A stretch of DNA of 64,000 bases from Hemerocallis citrina (lineage: Eukaryota > Streptophyta > Magnoliopsida > Asparagales > Asphodelaceae). Each line of letters opens with the position of its first letter. The first letter of the stretch is position 1. Made by a program: the position numbers and the translations under genes. The DNA lies in the NCBI GenBank assembly GCA_017893485.1, contig CM030364.1, forward strand, positions 248,919,122-248,983,121. Reading direction: 5' to 3'. Below the pieces are notes generated by a model, which saw nothing but the letters and a program-made list of their open reading frames with translations, ran no database searches and was not told the DNA's origin. Of the stretch, positions 32,990 to 43,305 are shown piece after piece.

Positions 32990-33775
32990 AGTCCAACCGC
33001 CAAGAATTCAAACCTTCTCCAGTCGTTTGCCACGTTCGACGGATCGTTCGCCTCCTTTGACGGATCGTTCGACACGTTCGCCACTAGTCGTCGAACAGAA
33101 GTGTTTCCGAACGAAAAATGAGCAAAATGCATTGACCAGTCAATGCCGCCAGTGCCACATGTCGTTCTCCAGTCGTTCGCCACGTTCGACGGATCATTCT
33201 ACAAGTTCACCGCTGGTCGTCAAACAGAAGTGTTTCCGAAAAAAAGGAGCAAATTGTGTTGACCAGTCAACGCCGCCAGTGCCACGTGTCATTCTCCAGT
33301 CGTTCGCCATGTTCGAAGGATGGTTCAACACGTTCGCCGCTGGTCGTCGAACAAAAGTGTTTCCGAACAAAAAAGGAGCAAATTGCATTGACCAGTCAAT
33401 GCCGCTAATGCTACGTGTCGTTCTCCAGTCGTTCGCCACATTCGACAGATCGTTCAACACGTTCGCTGCTGGTTATCGAACAGAAGTATTTCTGAACAAA
33501 AAAGGAGCAAATTGCGTTGACCAGTCAACACTGCCAGTGCCACATATCATTATCCAATCGTTCGCCACATTCGTCGCTGGTCATCAAACAGAAGTGTTTC
33601 CGAATAAAAAGGAGCAAATTGCGGTAATCAGTCAATGCCGCCAGTGCCACGTGTCGTTCTCCAGTCGTTCACCACGTTCGACGGATCGTTCGACACGTTC
33701 GCTACTAGTTGTCAAATAGAAGCGATTCCGAAAGTATTGCAGCGAAAGACGTTGACCAGTCAACGGCCCAGTGAC
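32990..33775 (+). repeat. Tandem array in element C 3' region, ~115-157-bp units
   Basis: The phrase CCAGTCGTTCGCC (with variants) recurs near 33015, 33172, 33296, 33426, 33548 and 33661. Units also share GAAGTGTTTCCGAA, GGAGCAAATTGCGTTGACC and GCCACGTGTCGTTCTC. Several contain GTTGAC-CA-GTCAAC, an inverted pair of W-box cores (for example 33258-33271, 33516-33529, 33751-33764). The 230-codon plus-strand frame across it is a by-product of repetition. Confidence 0.9.
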
Positions 33776-33784
33776 ATGTGTCGC

Positions 33785-33935
33785 CCCCTGTTATTCGCCA
33801 CGTTCGACGCACTCGCCACATTCGACGTCACGTTCGACACGTTTGCCACGTTCGGCATCACGTTCGACACGTTCCCCACGTTCGACACATTCGCCACGTT
33901 CGACGTCACGTTTGACGCCTTTGCCGCCGCTCGTC
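33785..33935 (+). repeat. Short-period CACGTTCGACA repeat
   Basis: The word CACGTTCGAC and variants recur every 12-24 bases. It directly follows the larger array. Confidence 0.85.
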
Positions 33936-34112
33936 GAACAAACGTGGTCCCAAACGGAAGGGGGAATTGGAAGCCCACGTGCGCCGTCAGATCACCTCAT
34001 AATTTGCGTCGCAATCTGATCAACGGCCCAGGTTCAGCCACGTCGCCAAACACTTATCCACCGTCTGATCATTCAGATATTCGCGCCGATGGCTGATGGA
34101 TGCCCCAAATCG

Positions 34113-35140
34113 TGCCACGTCATGAATATGGTGATTTAATCTTTTTTTAATTTATTAATTCGAATTATTTATTTAAAAATTACAAAAAAATAATTAAAAA
34201 TTCAGGAAAATTAATTAAAAATTCTAAAAAATAATTATAAATTTGGGGAAATATTTTTGAGCCCCTGGGTAAATAATTATTGGTTAGAATAATTAATTGG
34301 TGCTCTTGAAAAATAAATCATCGCTTTGCAAAACTGGATAAACGATTCAAAAAATAATTTAAAAATTGTGAAAAATCACCAGGAGTCCAGAAGAGCCTAA
34401 GAACGATCTTGGGTGGATCGCCAGCTTAGAAAAGCACTATTACTCCTCAAACAAAGATTCGAATACCCTTTAAGAACTCCGATAAATTCCCGTACGCCAT
34501 TGGAATGACAAAACTACTCCCCAAAGGCCGTAGCTAACAGTTTTTGGGAGTGGGGGCTCGTGATATGGATAAAAATGGGATTAAATTGGGACCGTTCGGA
34601 TCAGACACGAATCTTAAAGTTTGCAGGGGCAAAACGGTAATTTCACCTACAGACAGGTCCCAAATGGGATATGGGCTTCTCTTTTGAAGCCTGATAACCC
34701 ATAAATGAATCCATTTTGACTGGGTATGAGTCCCAAACCATTAAGGACCAGTTCAGCAGAATATGAAGAAATCCTGGCTCATCCTCATCTGCAGGAGGTG
34801 GTTTCAACCACTTCTATCCATTCACACCAGGGAGTAGGGATTCGTTCTTATCCCGAAGCAGATCCCCACAGCGACTATAAATACCCTCCTACCTCCTGCC
34901 GTTACAAGGTGATCACTCTTTGCCAACCTTAAGCTCTTTCGTATTCTTTTTTGAATACTGACAAGTGCGTCGGAGGGTTCGTCGCCGGGATCAACCCCGG
35001 TGTTTCGAACTTATTGCAGGTTAGCGGGAGCAGCAAGAAGCCAGTCAAATAACAGTGGAAAGGGTTAGGTTTGACTCATTCGATTCCTCTCGAACTCACA
35101 AATTCATCTGATTGTCCCCACACCGAAATCAGTGGCAACA
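34113..35140 (+). repeat. 3' LTR of element C
   Basis: Homologous to 22041-23037 from about 34142 and ends AGTGGCAACA. The start is uncertain: TG candidates lie at 34113 and 34131. It is diverged from the 5' LTR, so the insertion is not recent. No 5-bp duplication could be recognised. Confidence 0.85.
34876..34883 (+). promoter_or_regulatory. LTR TATA box (element C)
   Basis: TATAAATA, about 265 bases before the LTR end. The 5' LTR copy has lost it (TAAAAATA). Confidence 0.7.
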
Positions 35141-35424
35141 CTGCCTAATGCTCCAATAGCAGCACGTACCAACTTGCACCACACTGAGTAAAAATTGCTC
35201 AACAATTTGGAGAAAATATTTTAGAAGATCAAGAATTTATTTTTTTCTCTTCTTTTTCTCATTTATGTGACATAACCCATATATTTATATCCAAAATATA
35301 CATCTTTCTGATTTAATGTCATAACAACCAGACCATAAAGTGCCATAAAAATGGTTTTGATGATTTTACTGGTAAAAAAACTTGCCAGCAAGAAAGGAAA
35401 CGTTTTTTTTTAAACCAAAAAAAT
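35141..35424. other. Non-coding spacer
   Basis: AT-rich with nothing recognisable. Confidence 0.4.
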
Positions 35425-35490
35425 GTTGTGTTTTTTTTTCAAGAGACCCCAAGATCCCTAAGGCCCTAAGGCCCCTAAGGCCCAAGCCGG

Positions 35491-35546
<56 letters not shown>

Positions 35547-35640
35547 AATGTAAGAATTGAACCCCCGACCTCATGTGAACTCAAAAAACTTTAACCGTTG
35601 GGCCATAAGACATTGTTGTCAACAAAAGAAGTATTTTGAA
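35425..35640 (-). mobile_element. tRNA-derived SINE (candidate)
   Basis: On the minus strand an A-box-like TGGCCCAACGG (35605-35595) is followed by a B-box-like GGGTTCAATTC (35564-35554), with CACATGAGGTCGG between them, as in plant tRNA-derived SINEs. Downstream are a TA microsatellite (35493-35544), a pyrimidine/GGCC-rich body and an A-rich tail near 35440-35430. Ends and target duplication were not fixed. Confidence 0.55.
35493..35544. repeat. (TA)n microsatellite
   Basis: About 26 TA units inside the SINE candidate. Confidence 0.95.
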
Positions 35641-36352
35641 TGTATACTCAATTCCATCACCACCTATGTGTAATAACTCCGCAATATGTATCTGAAACAT
35701 TTTATACCATTTATTTGTTCATTTGTTCATTTGTTCATTTGTCCATTCGTTATTGTTTTGTATTTTGATTTTTTTTATTACTCGCATTGATTGTTATCTA
35801 CTATCCCCCCCCCCCCCCCCTCCCTTTCTCGATTTGGTTTTCTAATGGAAGATTCAGCGGCGAAGGCGCAGGAGGAAAGTGTGGGGGTGCCACCAAGGAG
35901 GAGCTTCAAGAGCCCATAATGTTCATATCCTAATAGTAGGTAATTTTTGGAACACATTCACATTATTCATGTATGATTATGTTATTTAAGTTTGAATTTG
36001 TATCACATTCACATCTTTCATCCTTCATGTTTGATTGAGTGGATTAAGTTTGGATTTAAATCACATTCACGTCCTTGATTCTTTATGTTTAAAAAAAGTT
36101 ACCTTTTATGTAATTGTTATGCTCATAATATTTATGCACAGATTTTACTTGAAACTATGTGACAAAATCTAGAGCAGATTGGATGGATTTCTAGAAATAC
36201 AGAGGTGGGTGGAGAATTTTTTTGTTGTTGAAGAAAATGGTGGATGGAGATTTTTTCGTTGTTGAAGAAAATGGTGGATGAAACTTGTGATAAGTTAATT
36301 TGATTTAGGGCAACATGATTAAGTTTGTGGTGTATTGCACATGATTATTCTA
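35641..36352. other. Intergenic, with a 16-base C run
   Basis: No gene seen. A pure C run lies at 35805-35820, and CATTTGTTC is repeated just before it (35718-35745). Confidence 0.4.
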
Positions 36353-36535
36353 GTTAAGTAATGTAGCATCTACTACCAAATCTACTTTTTTTTTTTACTA
36401 TCTTAGGTGGCACACTATTGGTGAAAGTTATTGTAGAGTATGTGGTAAAAATACCCAACAATAGTGTGTCATCTAAGATAGTAAATAAGAATGTATTAGA
36501 TTTTATAGGAGGTGTAGCATTACTCTTTTAGGTAT
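36353..36535. mobile_element. Fold-back MITE (~180 bp)
   Basis: Two long inverted arms of about 75 bases: outer words GTAATGTAGCATCTACTACC versus inverted GTAATGCTACACCTCCTA, and inner words ACTATCTTAGGTGGCACACT versus inverted ACTATCTTAGATGACACACT. The short loop is around 36440-36455. There is no coding capacity. Superfamily and target duplication are not clear. Confidence 0.8.
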
Positions 36536-37945
36536 TTACATTTTTAGATGAAGGGCAAATTTTGATAAATTTACACATCTTCATTTGCATAAAAGCCATG
36601 ACTTTTGCAACTAATTTGATGTAGGCCCCCACCACCACTTCAGTAGGCCCCATATCAAAAACTACTCTTTGAATGTCAGAAATTACAGCCCACCACAACA
36701 GCTATGTGACTTGTTATATATCCTATGTGCTACTCACATGCAAAGACTTTGAATAATAATGGAATTAATGCTATATATCAAAAGAGGATGACAACTTAGG
36801 GTTCATTGTATTTGGTTTGAGTACTTAGTGTGTAGTCTTAAAGGGATATTTAAAAGGTGGGGTTGGAAAAGAAAAGAAGAAAGGCAAAAAGGAAAGAAGA
36901 TAGATGGTATAAGGAAAAGGACACGGATGATCATATGATTCATATTCATATATATATTAGACATTAGAGGCAAATAGCAAAGTTGGATTTTGTTATCCTA
37001 ATTTATTTTTATTTTTTATTTTGTAACTTTTTTGTTTCTTTGCCTTGCTAGGAGGGATGTATGGAATCAAACTATAATTAGACAATCTTAAGAATATTAT
37101 CTTTGTCCGGATGTTTGTGTTGTACATCTTCCTTAATTCAAACAGTTATACTTTTTTTCTTCGGATAGAATGCTCTTGTTATACAAGCACTAAATGCTAG
37201 AAAACTTCAATTCATACATCTTTGTAACACATTATCTTTAGTGCTTGCCGAAATAAACTTCAAATTTTATATGGCTTCAATTTATTTGACCAAATATCAA
37301 GTTCTACGTTTCCGAAAGTTGAAAACTTGTTTATTTTGGAGAGTTGACAGATGCATTGATAAGATTTGTCACCGATATATTGTTTTGCCAAAGGATAAAG
37401 ATTACTTGCATTATTTCTACCATGCATCAAACATCATCCCTTCTTCAATTCCTCCTCCTCCACTATGTTAATTTTGAGAAATCAGACAATTTGATAATGT
37501 TTTACAGATGAATTTTTTTCAACACTGAATTAATTAATTCCCTCAAAAAAACATTGAATTAATTAAACCACAAATAACTCATGTGTAAGTTAATGTACAT
37601 ATATTAATTCATGGAGTGGCTTCTTCTCCCCTTCATTTTCAATAAAATCTAGAACTGCATAAATTTGGTGAATGATATATTCAATCAGAGTCCGACATTG
37701 TGTTGGAATATCCAACTTTTTGGATAGTTTTTGAAATGTGTCGGTTACTTACCAAATAAATCAATGCTTTTTATATCTATACTATCATATTCATTTATAC
37801 AAAATAGTGAAAGGAAAATATAAATAAATAAATGAATGTATCAGTCTGACGTAAGTTACTTAAGCTATGATTTTTTATTTAGTGAATACTTAAAGCTACT
37901 TTGTGTGTGTGCAAGTGTATAATGTATGTGTGTAAGTGTGTGGGG
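36536..37945. other. Intergenic AT-rich sequence
   Basis: No recognisable gene. A 76-codon open frame at 37241-37471 has mixed composition but no domain I know. A TG-rich stretch at 37900-37945 abuts the copia LTR. Confidence 0.4.
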
Positions 37946-38664
37946 TGTTAGGGTTATGTTTTAAATATTCGTGGTTCAGATTAGAAGAATGTAAGATAAA
38001 GCACGAAGGTCGAAGCGTCGAAGAGAGTAGAATGGAAAACAACAAAAACAAGATGCAACAGAGTTGCGGTCGACTGTCCTGGGAGACGGTCGACCGCACC
38101 CCCGACCGCACACCTGACCGCAGTTGCACAGGGTTTGGCCGAGAGGAGGACGGTCGACCGACCGCGGCACTGTGTTCGTTTTGGACGTTGATTTGTTAGA
38201 TCGTTTCAGCCAAATCTTTAACTTTAAGTTAGATCGTACGACTCATATTCAGTTACTTTTTATCCAGGTTATATCGGACGACTGAGAATCAAGATTAAAC
38301 TTAGGGTTCTCTCTATTCTTCTATATATATTGTAAACTGCTCTAATATAAGAGTAGAGTACTTCATTGATATTTGCTCCATTGCAAAGAGAGGCTTGAGA
38401 GAGATAGTCCTTAGAGAGTGAGTTTAATTTCTTGTATTGAGTGAATCAGTAACTCCTTATATTCTCTTCTAGTTGAATATCAGATCTCCCTATATTTCTC
38501 CCAAATTAAGCAAAAGTTCACCGAGATAAATCATCGTTGTATTTGTGTTACATTGGTGGATCTACTTGCTTGCTTAATTGATTTGTCTCATCTACTTCGA
38601 CTTCCTCATTGCTCTATTTTGTTCCGTTGCGACAACGGGCGTTCGTTGACGTCCAATCCCAACA
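37946..38664 (+). repeat. Copia 5' LTR (719 bp)
   Basis: Starts TGTTAGGGTTATG and ends TCCCAACA. It contains a CGGTCGACCG-rich block (38070-38165) and a TATA-like TCTATATATATT near 38321. Confidence 0.92.
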
Positions 38665-38666
38665 AC

Positions 38667-38678
38667 TGGTATTAGAGC
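38667..38678 (+). other. Copia primer-binding site
   Basis: TGGTATTAGAGC, one base different from the usual tRNA-Met complement TGGTATCAGAGC. Confidence 0.85.
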
Positions 38679-38739
38679 TTCAAGTTGCCGAGTCCCTTGG
38701 TTAAGACGATAGGTTACAGTCTCTTTAAGATCAAGTAGT

Positions 38740-39411
38740 TCGATGAAAAGATCAATTTCAATCTTTGGAAGGTTGACATGTATGGTGTCCTTGTTCAAGA
38801 ACGTTTACAGTTAGCCGTTAAGAAAGAAAAGCTAACTGATATGAAGGATGATGTTTGGAAAAATATTCGTGAAAGAGCCATAAGTCTGATCCGACTATTA
38901 TTGACGGACGAGGTCAAGTGCAGATTTCTTGAAGAAACTGATGCGGCGAGTTTGTGGAAAAAACTCATAGCTGACTACTACTCGGACTCGTCGTTATTTG
39001 ATCGGATGAATTGAAAGATGAAGTTATTCTATTTGTCAATAAAGGAAGGTACCGATCTCCAAGACCACATTACAGAGTTCAATAAGGTTCTATCTGAACT
39101 CAAGGCGATAAATGTGAATGTGTGTGAGGAAGATAAAGCTTTCAACCTGATATATTTACTACCGGATTCATACGAGCTTTTGATCACTACCATGCTACAG
39201 GGTAGATCTGACAATGAGAGTATTTCGGTAGATAGTGTAATCAAAGCATTAAAGGAAAATCAACTTAGGAAGTAGACTCAAAAATCATCGTGTATTTTCA
39301 CAAATTGTCTAGCAGTGGAAGGTCCTTCAGATGGAAGACAAAGTGCTATGCAAAAGAATTCGGTCCATTGCCGATATTGCAAAAGATCAGGGCATATCAA
39401 GAAAGATTGTT
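38740..39411 (+). pseudogene. Copia gag with zinc knuckle
   Basis: Gag of the UBN2 type: W-K-V-D-M-Y (38770s), W-K-N-I-R-E-R, A-A-S-L-W-K-K-L, then L-F-Y-L-S-I-K-E-G-T-D-L-Q-D-H, L-L-P-D-S-Y-E and, near the end, a zinc knuckle C-R-Y-C-K-R-S-G-H-I-K-K-D-C (39369-39410; C-x2-C-x4-H-x4-C). One frame runs through it with in-frame stops at 39012-39014 and 39273-39275 and a stop right after the knuckle, so no full Gag is made. Confidence 0.9.
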
Positions 39412-39509
39412 GAAAATTACATAATTAGGAGAACACCAAGAATGAGAGCTGCTAATGTGGTTAGTGCCTTTGATTAAGGTAATTCGTGTCTTCTTGTTTC
39501 AAATTCTTT

Positions 39510-39680
39510 AGAAGTGGATTCTAGTTAGTTTCTTGACTCAGAGAGTTCTTCTCATATTTGCTCCAAGAGTGAGTTGTTTTCTACTTATAAGTCTATTACA
39601 TGGTGTTGTTTGAGAACGGGAACTGGAAAGATTTGTGAAGTAGTAGGTGATAGGACATTTGAGTTGAAGATGTCAGGTCT
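39510..39680 (+). pseudogene. Copia protease fragment
   Basis: L-D-S-E-S-S-S-H-I-C near 39530 matches the copia protease active-site region, where D-S-G or D-T-G is expected; the Gly is replaced by Glu. The frame has stops (one just before the motif) and no integrase follows. Confidence 0.75.
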
Positions 39681-40217
39681 AAATATGTTCACTTTAAGGA
39701 TGTTTTTCAGATTCCTCTGCTGAAACGGAATCTGATTTCCTTGGAACTCTTGATGCACGGGGCTGCAGGTACACAGCTCAAGGTAGAGTTCTGTCTAATT
39801 TTTAGGGTCGTCATAAGGTGATTAGAGGTATGAGAATGGTTGGGCCAAACCAAAATAATCTCTATAAGCTTTGAGGAATTTGAAATACCGATGCAAGTGT
39901 TGTTACTTTTATTCTCGTTATTCCCGCAAGCTCATCTAGTTTGCCACAACTAGCATCATCGAAGCAAGACTACAATGGTTGAATATCGTTGAGAGGTGGA
40001 GAATGCGTAAGTGCAGGTGGAGTTCGTGCGGAGGTTGGCAACTCAATGAGTACATCTATAAAGGTGTGCCCTTGAAGGGGTACACTGATCGGTGAGATTG
40101 GGGACATATTTGTTCAACTAGAAGAAAAAGATATTGTTATAAGTGTTTTTGCAAGTGGAGTTCATTAGAGTTTGAAGATGAATAATCACATCATGTGATA
40201 GCCATCATATGCAATCC
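39681..40217 (+). other. Copia residual internal sequence
   Basis: Traces of copia pol ends (short phrases only) lead to a 3' untranslated part with repeats of AGGTGGAG. I see no domain. Confidence 0.5.
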
Positions 40218-40227
40218 AAGGTGGAGA
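40218..40227 (+). other. Copia polypurine tract
   Basis: AAGGTGGAGA directly before the 3' LTR, the usual copia form. Confidence 0.85.
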
Positions 40228-40228
40228 T

Positions 40229-40963
40229 TGTTAGGATTATGTCTTGAATACTCGTGGTTCAAATTAGAAGAAGGTAAGATGAAGTACGGAGATCGAAGCG
40301 GCGAAGAGAGTAGAAGGGAAAACAGCATCAGCAGGGTGCAGCAGAGTTGCGGTCGACTATCCTGGGAGACGGTCGAACGCACACCCGACTGCAGTTGCAT
40401 AGGGTTTGGTCGAGAGGAGGATAGTCGACCGGTCTTACTGGATGGTCGACCAACCGCTACGATGTGTTCATTTTGGACCTCGATTTGTTAGGTTGTTTCA
40501 GCCCAATCTTCAACTCCAAGTTAGATCGCATGACTCCTATTCAGTTACTTATTCTCCAGGTTATATCAGACGACTCAGAATTAAGATTTAACCTAGGGTT
40601 CTCTCTATTCTTCTATATATATTATAAACTCCTCCAATATGAGAGTAGAGTACTTCATTGATATTTTCTTCATTGCAAATAGAGACTTGAGCGAGATAGT
40701 TCTTGGAAAGTGAGTTTAATTCCTTGTATTGAAGGAATCAGTAACTCCTTGTAATCTTTTCTATTTGAATATCAAATCTCCTTATATTTTTCCCGGATTA
40801 AGTAAAAGCTAACCGGGATAAATCATTGTTGTGTTTGTGTTAGATTGGTGGATCTTCTTGCTTGCTCAATTGATTTGTCTCATCTACTTCGACTTCCTCA
40901 TTGCTCTATTTAGTTTTAGTTACGCTGTGACAACGGACATTCGTTGATGCCCCAATCCCAACA
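40229..40963 (+). repeat. Copia 3' LTR (735 bp)
   Basis: Starts TGTTAGGATTATG and ends TCCCAACA. It is clearly diverged from the 5' LTR. It has the same GTCGACC-rich block at 40350-40455. Confidence 0.92.
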
Positions 40964-42334
40964 TGTTTGGGGGGGGGGGGGGAATAAGGTTGGTGCTTCA
41001 ATTTGCACTTACAAAAAAAAATTAAAAATCACTCATAAAAATAAATATTTTCAAAAATAAAAGTGAGGATTGAAATTCGAAATTGTATATACAAGTATTT
41101 GTAGTCGTTGGCCAAATACCAAAAAATTTATAAAATATAGCTGAAAAAGTGACGAATCGTTGGTCCCATACCCAACATTTGGGTATAAGAGGAACAATAG
41201 CCTGCTATATTTGGGAAGCGAATAGGAATTTGAAAATTATAGCTCACGAAACATGAAATTTTGTCTTTCAAAATTTTTTCGCTAAATTGTATTAGGCGAG
41301 AGATGAAATTTCGTCCGATATCAATTTTTTTTCTTAAGAATGGAAGATCATTACACGTCCGTTCAAAGGTTGAGTTTAGTTTGATTTAATTAGGATTTAA
41401 TTTAGATTTTAAATTTAATTAAGATTTAATTCTATTTTTTAGTCAAAAAGTGTCGGACACTAAATCATCCATCGCCCAACACTAAATTTGGCCCAAATTT
41501 TCTATTTCAGACAATAATTCATCATCCATCGGGGAGTAGATTAAATTTTTAAAAAAATTAAATGGGACGAAACTTGATTTATCGTCTGTCACTTTTTTTT
41601 TAATCCACAATTTAGACTTAATGACTACAACATAATATCAAATTCTGATTTTTAAATGCCAAATACTCAAATTTTAAGTTGGGACGACTATAAATGCTCT
41701 AAGTTGTAGCATCTTGTTCCCCTGCGTACAGATTGGTTTTGGTTAACCAAACTAGTACTACTTATAAGAATATATATATATCACAAAGTTAGAGAATAAT
41801 ATGATCATAACTATACCAAAAAATAACTCAAATTTTAAATAATTAATGTTTGCTCTTGGCATCTAAACTATGCAATGGACAGGGAAATCTAGGAGTAGAT
41901 AAGGGTCCTACAGGTTCTTATCTCTCAGGTTGTGGGGCCCTCACGCACATTGGAGGAAGAGGCCACTGTTGTTACTGTCGTTGAAACATAAGACGAGGTG
42001 AAAATAGAGATGGTGGCCTCCTCTAAAAAAAATTAAAAAATATATATAGGGAGAGAGAAAAAATTATGATGACTCCAATCTCTTGATTTTCAATGAGGAG
42101 AAAGATTTGGTGGACCGCAAACTCTTAGCATGCACATGCCACGTACATGATTGATTTCAATGCATTTTTGCACAGCTATGATCAAGATATACACAGAGGA
42201 TGTGGACACTTTGCCTTGCCCTTCTTTTCCAGGTAGTTTTGGTTTGACTAATTGCTCATACTTATTTTTGGTACAGATAGATGATGAGTTTATGTTTTGA
42301 AGAAAACTACTAACAATCTAATCTTTTATCGTAC
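40964..42334. other. Intergenic AT-rich sequence
   Basis: It begins with a 14-base G run (40969-40982). Between 41,200 and 41,600 the words GAAATTTCGTC and TCATCCATCG recur, which hints at an old transposon, but no ends were found. No gene seen. Confidence 0.4.
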
Positions 42335-43305
42335 TCGTAAAAGTGGTTAAAGTTCATGAAATTGGATCTAGATCATGGAAAGAGCACCGTAATCAGAATC
42401 CGACGGTTGTTGATATAGCCGATGGACCTGCAAAAAGCCTAAAAACCTGGGGTTGGCCCTGGCGACAGACCCTTCGACGCTCAAATCAGAACCAGCGAGA
42501 GAAAGAGAGTTTGAGAGAAAAATTTATGATTACTGAATACAGATTCCCTCTGATTGAGGGAGGAGTGGAGGTATTTATAGACCTGAGAATCGGTTAAAAG
42601 ATTGATATCTTCTGTAGATCCCCCCCCCCCCCCAAAAAAAATAAAATAAAATAAAATAAAATAAAATAAGAGATAGAATCGGGTTATTCTATTGTTGAGG
42701 ATAAGAGATTTGATTTACAACCCTAATGGGTTGGGTGTATCTCCTAGTGAGCCGAGTCGCTTTTGATGAGCTAGAAAATGGCTCATATCTTGTTAATGAG
42801 CCTGAAGAAGATCCGGACCTATTAAAGATGCTCATTGCTGTTAATTTGTCTTTAGAAGATTTAATATATGCGCTGGAATTGTAAACCCTGATTTGCTGTG
42901 AATTTTAGCATTATCATAAGCCCCCTAATACAGGAGGGCAATATTCTCAGCTTTCAAGGAATAATTTGCCTTGATTCGAAGTACAGGAGTGCTAGCTTGA
43001 CTTTCAGGGACGATCGGAGTTACCAGAAACTTGTCGAAAGCTTCTAGTGGAGGCGAATATTTTCCTAGACTTTTCCGATTTTCCTAGAGTTTCCCAGAAT
43101 TTTTTCGGAATTTAATAAAATTTCTCCTAATTAATAATTGCTTTTTCGAATTTATTAATTAATTATCCCAATTTTTTATAATTTTTCGAATTTTATAATT
43201 TTTGGAATTTAATAATTTTTTGAATTAATAATTATAATTTGGAAATTCTTAATTAAAATTTCAAATTAAAAATATTTTTTGGGAATTTTATTGATTTATC
43301 AGACC
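42335..43305 (-). repeat. Tat-like LTR of element G (minus strand)
   Basis: In reverse orientation it follows the order of element C's LTR: an AT-rich start with repeated AATTTTTAATTAA-like words, a GGGGGCT-ATGATA block (compare GGGGGCTCGTGATA in C), a TATA box (rc of 42572-42579), and GCGTCGAAGGGTC followed by GCCAACCCC (compare GCGTCGGAGGGTTCG and GATCAACCCCGG in C). Limits are approximate. It also contains a 14-base C run (42620-42633) and an AAAAT microsatellite (42641-42668). Confidence 0.7.
42572..42579 (-). promoter_or_regulatory. LTR TATA box (element G)
   Basis: TATAAATA on the minus strand, in the same position relative to the downstream GCGTCG motif as in element C. Confidence 0.6.

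Larger units (their letters stand above)
37946..40963 (+). mobile_element. Gag-only Ty1/copia element with two LTRs
   Basis: About 3.0 kb: 5' LTR, tRNA-Met-like primer-binding site, gag with zinc knuckle, a protease fragment, polypurine tract and 3' LTR. Integrase, reverse transcriptase and RNase H are absent, so it could only move in trans. Both LTRs start TGTTAGG and end CCCAACA. Flanks TGGGG and TGTTT do not match, so a target duplication is not evident. Confidence 0.92.

Noticed and set aside
33027..33719. 230-codon plus-strand frame
   Set aside because: It is translation of the tandem array; repeat length variation changes frame between units and no domain appears.
35554..35605. Possible tRNA gene
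   Set aside because: A- and B-box-like words are present but no cloverleaf can be formed; the long tail and A-rich end fit a SINE better.
37241..37471. 76-codon frame in intergenic sequence
   Set aside because: No domain, no splice context and no repeat support; kept as unexplained.
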